From: Pseudomonas trivialis
GTDB taxonomy: Bacteria; Pseudomonadota; Gammaproteobacteria; Pseudomonadales; Pseudomonadaceae
Assembly (NCBI RefSeq): GCF_001439805.1
Contig: NZ_JYLK01000014.1
Coordinates: 1 to 64,000, forward strand
Reading direction: 5' to 3'
Length of the DNA stretch: 64,000 nt
The position numbers and the translations under genes are program-made. Below, in pieces: positions 1-6,827 of this stretch (position 1 is the first letter of the stretch; every line of letters starts with the position of its first letter). Below the pieces are notes generated by a model. The model worked only from the letters and a program-made list of their open reading frames with translations, ran no database searches and was not told the origin of the DNA.

Positions 1-1
1 C

Positions 2-571
2 AACCGCCATCGCTACTACAATCCGAATGTTGGGCGCTATCTGACGCCGGACCCGGTGAAGCTGGCGGGCGGGATCAATGCGTACCAGTACGTGCCGAAT
101 CCTACGGGGTGGGTGGATCCGCTGGGGCTGAATGCCAATTGCCCACCTAAAGGTTCGAAAAATCTAGAATGTGGCAGATCCACCGAACTGTCAGCACCGG
201 AAGTATCTAGGAATGGTGCCTTCAAACAAGCTAAAGCCGATGCGGGAATACCGCGTGCACAACACCCAGATGCCGTACTCGATCCTAGAATGGGAAAAAC
301 GAGACAGTACTCACTAGTATCAATGAGAGATCAACAAAAAAATGAAATCTTAGATATGCAAGGTAGGCCAGTGATGACTCGAGAGTACGAATTCACACGT
401 GCGGACGGCTCCAAAATTCTAATTCAAGATCACGGGGCTGGACACAAATTCGGAGCACCTAACGGTGAGGGCGATCAAACAGCACATTTCAATCTTCGGC
501 CAAAAAACCGGCCGAGAAATGGAAAGTTAGGTGGTGCAAAAGATCATTATTATTTCAAGGAAAAAAAATGA
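2..571 (+). CDS. RHS protein C-terminus with HNH/EndoVII-fold toxin domain (5' end outside window)
   Basis: The reading frame is open from the window edge. The first ~45 residues are the conserved end of an RHS core (NRHRYYNPNVGRYLTPDP, then YQYVPNPTGWVDPLGL), after which the sequence and base composition change abruptly to a variable tip, as in polymorphic toxins. The tip (~145 residues) ends with REYEFTRADGSKILIQDH, then AGHKFG and a GDQTAHFNLRP segment, which resembles the HNH/endonuclease VII fold nuclease toxins (several conserved His). By family knowledge the RHS shell encapsulates the tip and a type VI secretion system delivers it to rival cells, where the nuclease would cut DNA or RNA. 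The stop codon overlaps the start of the downstream immunity gene by ATGA. The exact toxin subfamily is uncertain; RHS identity is clear. Confidence 0.85.
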   Translation, partial: NRHRYYNPNVGRYLTPDPVKLAGGINAYQYVPNPTGWVDPLGLNANCPPKGSKNLECGRSTELSAPEVSRNGAFKQAKADAGIPRAQHPDAVLDPRMGKTRQYSLVSMRDQQKNEILDMQGRPVMTREYEFTRADGSKILIQDHGAGHKFGAPNGEGDQTAHFNLRPKNRPRNGKLGGAKDHYYFKEKK

Positions 572-972
572 AATACTGGAACGAACTGGACAACACTATC
601 TTTTTTAACAAGGTATTCACCTACCCAGTGGAAATCGGCGAAATAACACTTTTCTCAGTGACCATTGATAATGACAGGCCCAATATCGGCTTGGGTTTTG
701 ACATTGCAGAAACTCCTGACACCCCCCCAGAAAAGTGGATTAAAGAGGGTTTTAACACATGCAGAATTGGTTTAGATTGCGGAGGCTTGAGCGACATCAG
801 GATCAAAAATATCCCAACTAAAGAAAAATTGAAAATGGTGATAATCAAACGGGAAAATTATTTTGAGTTGCACGCAACGTCTAAATCTTCAGCAATTGAG
901 CTAAAGGCCAAATTCATTTCTCTCTGCGGTCCAGCTGTATACTTTAACGATCCGGATTCAGCTTGTGGCTGA
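568..972 (+). CDS. Immunity protein for the RHS toxin (Imm50-like)
   Basis: This 134-residue protein starts inside the toxin stop codon (ATGA overlap), the usual arrangement of an RHS toxin and its cognate immunity gene, so its likely role is to bind and neutralise the nuclease tip in the cytoplasm. The start region MKYWNELDN, the alternating beta-strand pattern and LDCGGLSDIRI/KMVIIKREN segments look like the Imm50 family, but I assign this from memory only. Its GC content is much lower than that of the housekeeping genes in the window, typical of exchangeable toxin cassettes. There is no signal peptide or membrane segment. Intact. Confidence 0.75.
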   Translation: MKYWNELDNTIFFNKVFTYPVEIGEITLFSVTIDNDRPNIGLGFDIAETPDTPPEKWIKEGFNTCRIGLDCGGLSDIRIKNIPTKEKLKMVIIKRENYFELHATSKSSAIELKAKFISLCGPAVYFNDPDSACG

Positions 973-1137
973 CACAAAAAAATAGGTTTGCCTAATCTTG
1001 CGGGAACAAGATGCGTTTCTTTAGAGAGATCAACAGCTCTTTTTAGGGCTGCTGCGCAGGCGAAGTGCTCACATCAATGTCTACGCTTGAAGTCACGTCA
1101 AAACGCGGCACTCCAACTCACAAGAATTTTCAGTAGT

Positions 1138-1373
1138 ATGCGAGACAAGGAGTATGACACCACCGAACCTCTCGAGGTGGTGAGCATGGCGGCGAACGCT
1201 ATATTGTTGATGAACACCATCGAGCTTCGGCGGCGAGACAAACACATACGCCAATTACTATAAAGCTGATCGAAAATATTGGCCTCCATAACAGTTCGTA
1301 CAACAGCAAGGAAGAACTCATAGATGCCTCGAAAGCAGTTGAGCTCGATAGATTGGAAAGGCCAAGACGATGA
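1138..1373 (+). pseudogene. Decayed RHS toxin tip, ParB-like nuclease fold (frameshifted)
   Basis: Two adjacent frames together give one recognisable domain. Frame 1 reads SSMRDKEYDTTEPLEVVSM and, from about 1188, frame 3 continues GGERYIVDEHHRASAARQ, then TPITIKLIENIG, ending at the stop 1371-1373. The pattern SMR-x-x-x-Y-D-x-x-x-P-L-E-V-V...G-x-R-Y-I-V-D-x-H-H-R-x-x-A-A is that of ParB/sulfiredoxin-like domains used as RHS toxin tips. A one- or two-base indel near 1186 breaks it, and no RHS core or start precedes it, so it is an orphan cassette remnant. Its stop overlaps the next start (ATGA at 1370), preserving the toxin/immunity junction. The 5' limit is approximate; 973-1137 holds nothing else I recognise. 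Confidence 0.65.
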
Positions 1374-1790
1374 ATAATCGAACGCTGAAAAACTTGATAA
1401 ATGAATATCTGGAACAAGTAAAAAAAACAACAGATATACTTGAAAATTCATTTGTAACAATAAACATTCTAAGCCTATGGAGGTAGAAAAAATCCCACGA
1501 TGCGGGACGATCAATAATGATGTGACCTAAGAGTTACACGGGATCGGCTGCAGTGTTTATCTGTCTGAAATTTGTGTCGACTTTGATTACGGACCCGACG
1601 GAAGATTGGACGGCTTCGATCTTTGGAGGCTGTATATGTACGCGTGTGAATTACCAAAAAAATATAAAAAATACAACGATAAAGATCTGCTTGAGAGGGA
1701 GTTCAACACATGCCTTATAAAAGGCAGGCAAAGAAGATCGAAGGTTCCTCCTCCAACTTGTACTTCAAGAGTAATGTACCGGGCAGTTAG
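1370..1790 (+). pseudogene. Decayed immunity gene, DUF6896-like (two frameshifts and a stop)
   Basis: The start overlaps the preceding toxin remnant by ATGA. The first frame gives MNNRTLKNLINEYLEQVKK and ends at 1489. The second frame (about 1475-1730) reads EVEKIPRCGTINNDVT, a stop at 1528-1530, then ELHGIGCSVYLSE, VDFDYGPDGRLDGFDLWRLY and YACELPKKY. A third frame finishes with KIEGSSSNLYFKSNVPGS and stop 1788-1790. The chain FHGIGC...VDFDFGP-GR-DGFD-WRL is what I recall for DUF6896, found as immunity proteins next to RHS tips. With two frameshifts and a stop it cannot make a functional protein. Order and spacing identify it as the partner of the ParB-like tip. Confidence 0.65.
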
Positions 1791-2088
1791 TCAAGGGACG
1801 ACAAATGCAAATGGGAACATCATCACATTACATACTAAAAGTGGAAGAGAGAAGGCCGCCCGCAGCTACTCCTACGTCTTTTACGGAGATTTGTGCAACG
1901 ACACACTTTTGAACTTCACCTCGCTAAACATTGAAGGAGTACACTATGACCATCCGGACTGTAATGAGCACTTCATCAAATTAGTAGCCGAACGAATAGA
2001 CGTAAGCTTCCAATAAAATAGGAACAAGCAGGTTATTAAAAGAGAGAGAAAACCCGAATTTGTCGCCTTCACGAGATTTGAAAAATGA
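1791..2088 (+). pseudogene. Unidentified remnant, probably end of a third toxin tip
   Basis: One frame is open from about 1600 to a stop at 2014-2016 (ending LVAERIDVSFQ) and the same frame then continues to a second stop at 2086-2088 (ending KPEFVAFTRFEK). That second stop overlaps the ATG of the next immunity-like gene by ATGA, the same junction seen at 568 and 1370. This suggests the segment is the tail of another RHS toxin tip with an internal stop. I recognise no family, and the upstream part may belong to something else. Confidence 0.35.
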
Positions 2089-2440
2089 AAAAACTTGATC
2101 TCGCCATCCTGCGCGGCTTGCTGTTTACATACTGCATAGAAAACTGCAGAGACGCGGAGAGAGAGCAAATCATAGCTTCAAAAAACACAAACAACGAAAA
2201 GAAGCTTTCTGAATTACTCAACACGCCAACCAAGCCTGAATTTTTTTCATACAAAAAAATGAACAGCAGTGGTTTATTGACACTCTTCAACATTTTCTAT
2301 CAATCAATGAAAACTTCAGTTCGGTTTTTTATTTGTTCGATACCTATTTCGAAGATGAAATCCGTGACAACAGGCAGTTCATGACAGTGCTACTCGAATG
2401 TCTCAAACGTTATAAAGCTGAAAATCACACTAACACTTAA
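2085..2440 (+). pseudogene. Putative immunity gene broken by a frameshift at an A7 run
   Basis: Starts MKKLDLAILRGLLFTYCIEN in one frame. After the A7 tract at 2253-2259 the -1 frame continues smoothly as NEQQWFIDTLQHFLSINENF, then FYLFDTYFEDEIRDNRQFM and KRYKAENHT to the stop 2438-2440. Joined, this gives a compact acidic protein of about 118 residues, the size of an RHS immunity protein. The start sits in an ATGA overlap with the preceding remnant. The original frame instead runs on to 2384 with low-quality sequence. The break may be a real mutation, slippage or a base-calling error. Family not recognised. Confidence 0.5.
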
Positions 2441-2487
2441 TAGTGGCCCTTCAACACAATATCGTAAGCCCTGAAAGCACTAGTCTC

Positions 2488-2509
2488 TGTGGCAAGCTCG
2501 CTCGCCACA
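2488..2509 (+). repeat. Short REP-like inverted repeat
   Basis: TGTGGCAAGCTCGCTCGCCA followed by CA forms an imperfect hairpin, a divergent relative of the REP units elsewhere in the window. It lies between the RHS remnants and the convergent carboxypeptidase gene. Confidence 0.6.
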
Positions 2510-2575
2510 GCAACTGACTCTACACGGGGATGCCTCAAAAGCAGGCTCACTCAACACCGAGTGAGCCCCCCCAAC

Positions 2576-3805
2576 TCACCGCTTGGAAAGCTCCATAATC
2601 ATCCGACTCAACAAATACACCCGCGGCACCACGCTCTCCACCTCCGCATATTCCTCCGGCGTATGAATATTACCCCCCACAATCCCGAATCCATCCAGCG
2701 TTGGCGTGCCCACGCCGGCCGACAAACTGGCATCCGCTGCCCCGCCGCTGCCTTCGATGGTCAACTGCTTGCCCAACTCCCCATAAATGCCCTGGGCAAT
2801 TGCCACTAACTTGTCGGACTCTGCCGTCTGCGGCATTGGCGGCAAGCCGCGTTTGAGCGTGGTGGTCACTTCGGTTTCCGGGATCAGCTTGTTGGCGGAT
2901 ACGCGCACCAGGTCTTTTTCGATCCGATCAAATTCTTCCGGCAATGCTGCGCGTACGTCAGCCTTGGCGGTGGCGTGGTCGGGGATGACGTTGGTGCGGT
3001 CGCCGGCGTTGATCACGGTGAAGTTGATGGTGGTTTTCTTGTCTTCGTCGCCAAGCTTGCCCAGTTGCAGGATCTGGTGCGCGGCTTCCATGGCGGCGTT
3101 GCGTCCCAGTTCCGGGGCGACGCCGGCGTGGGCGGCTTTGCCTTTGACGTCGACTACTGCGGTGGCGCTGCCTTTGCGCCACACCACCAGGCCGTCGGCC
3201 GGGCGACCAGGTTCCAGGTTGAGGGTGACGTCGTGACCCTTGGCGGTTTTGCGGATCAGGTCGGACGCGATATCGGAGCCGGTTTCTTCGCTGGCGTCGA
3301 GCAGGAACGTGATTTTTGCGTAGTCCTTGAAGCCCTGGTCTTTGAGGACTTTGAGCGCGTAGAGGCCGGCGACGATGCCACCCTTGTCATCCATCACGCC
3401 GGGGCCATAGGCACGTCCGTCCTTGATGTGAAACGGGCGCTCGGCGGCCGAGCCTTCCTTGAATACGGTGTCCATATGCGCCATCAGCAGGATGTTGGCC
3501 TTGCCGCTGCCCTTGAGCGTGGCGATCACATGGCTGCTGTTGGCGGCGGCATCCGGGACGCGTTCGATGCTGAAGCCGAGTTGCTTGAGCTCATCGACCG
3601 CGATGTCGCTGACTTGTGTGAGGCCTGGCCCGTAGCCGGAGCCCGAATCAATGTTCACCAGGCGCTCCAGCAGTTTCAGCGCCTGGCCTTTGTATTGCTC
3701 GGCATCCGCCTGAATCTGTTTATGGGGTTCGGCGCTGTAGGCCGGGAGTGCGAAGGACAAGGCCAGCGTGGCGGCCAGAAGGGTGCGCGGGAAGGTGAAA
3801 AGCAT
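2576..3805 (-). CDS. Secreted M20 family zinc metallopeptidase, glutamate carboxypeptidase (CPG2-like)
   Basis: 409 residues, close to carboxypeptidase G2 of Pseudomonas (415). Residues 1-25 are a Sec signal peptide ending in AYSA. The di-zinc M20 motifs are present in order: AHMDTVF (metal ligand His and Asp), GPGVMDDKGG (bridging Asp), DASEETGS (catalytic Glu pair), LNLEPGRP and GSGGAADAS near the C-terminus. The expected reaction is removal of C-terminal glutamate from folates or peptides in the periplasm. Start chosen at the ATG preceded by AAGGATCGG. It stands alone, facing the RHS remnants and followed upstream by the diguanylate cyclase gene with a short gap. Substrate is inferred from family only. 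Confidence 0.88.
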   Translation of the reverse strand: MLFTFPRTLLAATLALSFALPAYSAEPHKQIQADAEQYKGQALKLLERLVNIDSGSGYGPGLTQVSDIAVDELKQLGFSIERVPDAAANSSHVIATLKGSGKANILLMAHMDTVFKEGSAAERPFHIKDGRAYGPGVMDDKGGIVAGLYALKVLKDQGFKDYAKITFLLDASEETGSDIASDLIRKTAKGHDVTLNLEPGRPADGLVVWRKGSATAVVDVKGKAAHAGVAPELGRNAAMEAAHQILQLGKLGDEDKKTTINFTVINAGDRTNVIPDHATAKADVRAALPEEFDRIEKDLVRVSANKLIPETEVTTTLKRGLPPMPQTAESDKLVAIAQGIYGELGKQLTIEGSGGAADASLSAGVGTPTLDGFGIVGGNIHTPEEYAEVESVVPRVYLLSRMIMELSKR

Positions 3806-3853
3806 AAACCGATCCTTGTTAAGTGCTGGCAGGAAAAGTCACACCCTACCCCA

Positions 3854-4912
3854 CTAAACGGACCGCAACCAACTGCCTTGTACGCAACTGACGCGGTTGC
3901 GCCCGCCGCTTTTGGCCTCGTACAGCGCGAGGTCGGCATCGTTGAGCCACCGGGTGCAATCGGCGTGCTCCGCTTGATACGGCGCCAGGCCGATGCTCAG
4001 GCTGGCGCGCAAGGTCGGGTCCTGGTCATAGACCAGCGCGTTGAAGCGATCACGCAGGGTATCCATTACGTCGGTGGCACGATTGAGCGGCATGCCCGGC
4101 ATGATGATGCAGAACTCATCCCCCCCGTACCGCCCGGCCAGATCGGTGATACGCAAGTTCTGGCGCAACACTTTGCCAAGCTGGCGCAGGACGATATCAC
4201 CGGTGACGTGGCCGTAGGTGTCGTTGATGAGTTTGAAATGGTCAATGTCAATCAGCGCAATCACCGCGCCCTGTTGCTCCCGGCGACAGCGTTGGAACTC
4301 GATCTCCAGGTGATCCTTCCACGCGCCGTGGTTGAGTAACCCGGACAGGCTGTCGGTACGGCTCAAGGCCAGCAGTTCGCGTTTATGCCGGGCCAGAGTC
4401 CGGGCCTGGCGATAGCAGATCCAGCCCAGCGCCAGCGGATACAGCATCAGAATCGGCAGGCAGCCATACAGCTGGGCCTGGGTGGTCACGGCGACGAACG
4501 CCGGGGCGAACACCAGCAGCGCTGCAAAAACACCCAGGCCCTGCGCGATCCAACCCGCGCACATGAAGCGCGGGCCACCAATGGCGACATTATTCATGGT
4601 CATCATCGACAGGATGGTGACGCTGGGCAGCGGATTGAAGTGCATGGCACCGACCCAGAACCCGCCGCAAAAGGAATCCAACAGCAAATTGCGCCGCTCG
4701 CTGCGCAGGGTGTGCACCGCCCGCAATGACAATTGAAACGCCACATGGGGCCAGACAAACGCGTTCACCAGCATCAACGCCCATACGAACGCCGATGGAT
4801 CGAGGGGGTACATGCCAAACAGCACGCACACAAAACCGAGCGCCAGCCCCAGCACGCGGGATTTATACAAGCGGGTAGCGAGCGGAACTCCGTTTCCTCC
4901 TGGGGCAGCCAT
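3854..4912 (-). CDS. Membrane diguanylate cyclase with MASE2 sensor domain
   Basis: 352 residues. The N-terminal ~180 residues contain several hydrophobic segments arranged as in the MASE2 domain of AdrA/DgcC-type enzymes. The C-terminal ~160 residues are a GGDEF domain: LSRTDSLSGLLNHGAW, then IDHFKLINDTYGHVTGD and the intact signature GRYGGDEFCIIMPG. An RxxD motif (RITD) sits five residues before GGDEF, so product-inhibition (I-site) control is likely. The protein should make c-di-GMP from GTP at the inner membrane. No phosphodiesterase domain. The start has only a weak ribosome site and an internal start is possible. Confidence 0.9.
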   Translation of the reverse strand: MAAPGGNGVPLATRLYKSRVLGLALGFVCVLFGMYPLDPSAFVWALMLVNAFVWPHVAFQLSLRAVHTLRSERRNLLLDSFCGGFWVGAMHFNPLPSVTILSMMTMNNVAIGGPRFMCAGWIAQGLGVFAALLVFAPAFVAVTTQAQLYGCLPILMLYPLALGWICYRQARTLARHKRELLALSRTDSLSGLLNHGAWKDHLEIEFQRCRREQQGAVIALIDIDHFKLINDTYGHVTGDIVLRQLGKVLRQNLRITDLAGRYGGDEFCIIMPGMPLNRATDVMDTLRDRFNALVYDQDPTLRASLSIGLAPYQAEHADCTRWLNDADLALYEAKSGGRNRVSCVQGSWLRSV

Positions 4913-5025
4913 GGTCGGGTGTGATCCTGGATGAATGACGAGAGTCTATCAGGGTAACGGCCATTAGCCACTAACGCTTATCGGCCGGTCGCTGGCCTGC
5001 GCACCGAAGATCGACCTGGAGCCTC

Positions 5026-5160
5026 TGTGGCGAGCGGGCTTGCCCCGCGTTGGGGTGCGAAGCGCCCCCGTTCAATGACGAATACGATGCACCCGATACT
5101 CCGCAGCGGCTGGATTGGGGCCGCTGCGCAGCCCAACGCGGGGCAAGCCCGCTCGCCACA
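5026..5160. repeat. Long REP inverted pair (REPIN), variant TGTGGCGAGCGGGCTTGCCC
   Basis: The left arm at 5026-5068 and the inverted right arm at 5118-5160 are near-complementary over about 43 bases and end in TGTGGCGAGC / GCTCGCCACA. A second copy of the same long variant is at 11557-11691. It fills the 294-base gap between the diguanylate cyclase and the LysR gene; I see no gene in that gap. Confidence 0.85.
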
Positions 5161-5206
5161 ACAAGCCCCACTCGCCACAGGGATTAACTGGCCTCTCCCA
5201 TCCCTT

Positions 5207-6088
5207 TCAGCAGCCACCCGCCAAACGCTCACGCAAAAATTCAACCAGCGCCTGCACCGGCCTGGAGCTTTGCCGATGCTGCGGGTACACCGCCGACAAC
5301 GTCAGGGCTTCGGGTGCGAAATCGTCCAGCACCGTCACCAAACGGCCGTCTTGCAAGGCTTCTGCGACGATAAACGTCGGCAAATAGGTAACGCCCAAGC
5401 CGGCGATGGCGGTGTCGCGCAGCAGTTCGCCGTTGTTCACGCGCATGCGCCCGCTGACATTCAACGCCTGTACCTTGCCCTTGAACCGCCATTGCACCTG
5501 GCGGCCATGGCCATAAGGCAGGCAATCGTGTTCGGCGAGGTCGTCAGGTTTTTGCGGCGTGCCACGCAGGGTCAGGTAGTCGGGGCTGGCGCAATACACA
5601 CGGGGGATGCTGGCGATGCGGCGGGCGATCAGGGTGGAGTCTTCCAGGGTGCCGATACGCAGCACCAGGTCGTAGCCTTCGCCGATCAGGTCGACGGGGC
5701 GATCACTCAGGTCGACCTCCACCGCGACGTGCGGGCAGCGCTGTAAAAACAATGGCAACAGGCAGCCCAGGTGCGCCATGGCAAACGACAACGGCGCACT
5801 CAGGCGCAAGGTGCCGCGCGGTTCGCTGTTCTGGCCGGCGATGCCTTGCTCCACTTGCTCGACATCGCTGAGCAGGCGCAGGGCCGATTCGTAGTAACTC
5901 TGGCCCAGAGGCGTCACATCCAGGCGCCGGGTGGAGCGGTTGAGCAAGCGCACACCGAGGCGGTCTTCGAGCTGGATCAGGCGGCGGCTGACGAACTGCT
6001 TGGACAGGCCCAGTTGCTCGGCGGCAGCGGTGAAGCTGCCGGACTCCATCACCTGACAGAACAGTCGCATGTCTTCGAAGGGGTTCAT
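5207..6088 (-). CDS. LysR family transcriptional regulator
   Basis: 293 residues from the ATG at 6088 (MNPFEDMRLFCQVMESGSFT). An N-terminal winged helix-turn-helix (SFTAAAEQLGLSKQFVSRRL, then QLEDRLGVRLLNR) is followed by a substrate-binding fold containing LRLSAPLSFAMAHL and LPYGHGRQVQWRF. It belongs to the short CrgA/YhjC-like group. It lies downstream of, and on the same strand as, the YcaC/amidohydrolase/ABM operon with a 100-base gap containing a REP unit, so it may regulate that operon, but this is inference. A longer frame upstream to 6181 runs through the REP and is unlikely to be translated. Confidence 0.88.
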   Translation of the reverse strand: MNPFEDMRLFCQVMESGSFTAAAEQLGLSKQFVSRRLIQLEDRLGVRLLNRSTRRLDVTPLGQSYYESALRLLSDVEQVEQGIAGQNSEPRGTLRLSAPLSFAMAHLGCLLPLFLQRCPHVAVEVDLSDRPVDLIGEGYDLVLRIGTLEDSTLIARRIASIPRVYCASPDYLTLRGTPQKPDDLAEHDCLPYGHGRQVQWRFKGKVQALNVSGRMRVNNGELLRDTAIAGLGVTYLPTFIVAEALQDGRLVTVLDDFAPEALTLSAVYPQHRQSSRPVQALVEFLRERLAGGC

Positions 6089-6152
6089 TGTCGCTTCTCG
6101 GTAGACAGTTGGCAGGTTTATAGCGGTTAACCAGGCACACCACAAAACAAAT

Positions 6153-6180
6153 TGTGGAAGGGAGCAAGCCCCCTCCCACA
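6153..6180. repeat. Single REP unit
   Basis: TGTGGAAGGGAGCAAGCCCC followed by CTCCCACA; an inverted repeat of the common Pseudomonas REP type, between the LysR gene and ycaC. Confidence 0.8.
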
Positions 6181-6188
6181 AAAACCGG

Positions 6189-6806
6189 TTACTTGGCAGT
6201 AAACGCCGAGTAGCTGTTCATCAGGTTGCGGTAGTTGGGGATGCGCGGTGACAGCAGGTTGGCCAGGCCTTCCATGTCGTTGCGCCAGTCAACCTGCAGT
6301 TCGCAGGCCACGGAGAACCAGTTCACCAGCTGTGCACCGGCGGCGGTCATGCGGGCCCAGGCCGCTTGTTGCACGGTTTCGTTGAAGGTGCCGGAAGCGT
6401 CGGTGACCACAAACACTTCGAAGCCTTCAGCGAGGGCACACAACGTCGGGAAGGCCACGCACACATCCGTGACCACACCCGCGATGATGATCTGCTTGCG
6501 CCCGGTGGCCTTCACGGCCCTGACGAAATCCTCGTTGTCCCACGCATTGATCTGGCCTGGACGCGCAATGTACGGCGCATCCGGGAACAGCGCCTTGAGC
6601 TCCGGCACCAGCGGGCCGTTGGGGCCGCTTTCGAAGCTGGTGGTGAGGATGGTCGGCAGGTTGAAGAATTTGGCGACATCGGCCAGGGCCAGCACGTTGT
6701 TCTTGAATTCGTTGGGCGAGAAATCCTGCACCAGCGAAATCAGACCAGTCTGGTGATCCACCAGCAGAACCACGGCATCGTCTTTGTTCAAGCGCTTGTA
6801 GGTCAT
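6189..6806 (-). CDS. ycaC: YcaC-like isochorismatase superfamily hydrolase
   Basis: 205 residues. Cysteine-hydrolase landmarks of the isochorismatase fold are visible: the catalytic Asp in VVLLVDHQTGL, and the nucleophile Cys in GVVTDVCVAFPTLCALAEG after the cis-peptide VVT segment. FDVSPNEF-type N-terminal loops (here LVQDFSPNEFKNNVLAL) match YcaC proteins. The natural substrate of this family is unknown. The ATG is preceded by AAGGAGTTAACC, a strong ribosome site, and lies 22 bases after the amidohydrolase stop, so the two genes are probably one transcript. Confidence 0.88.
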   Translation of the reverse strand: MTYKRLNKDDAVVLLVDHQTGLISLVQDFSPNEFKNNVLALADVAKFFNLPTILTTSFESGPNGPLVPELKALFPDAPYIARPGQINAWDNEDFVRAVKATGRKQIIIAGVVTDVCVAFPTLCALAEGFEVFVVTDASGTFNETVQQAAWARMTAAGAQLVNWFSVACELQVDWRNDMEGLANLLSPRIPNYRNLMNSYSAFTAK

Positions 6807-6827
6807 GGGTTAACTCCTTCAGGGGGT

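Noticed and set aside
2975..4339. Long open frame on the plus strand opposite the carboxypeptidase and diguanylate cyclase genes
   Set aside because: It is antisense to two well-supported genes, crosses their intergenic gap and shows no domain; open only because of high GC third positions.
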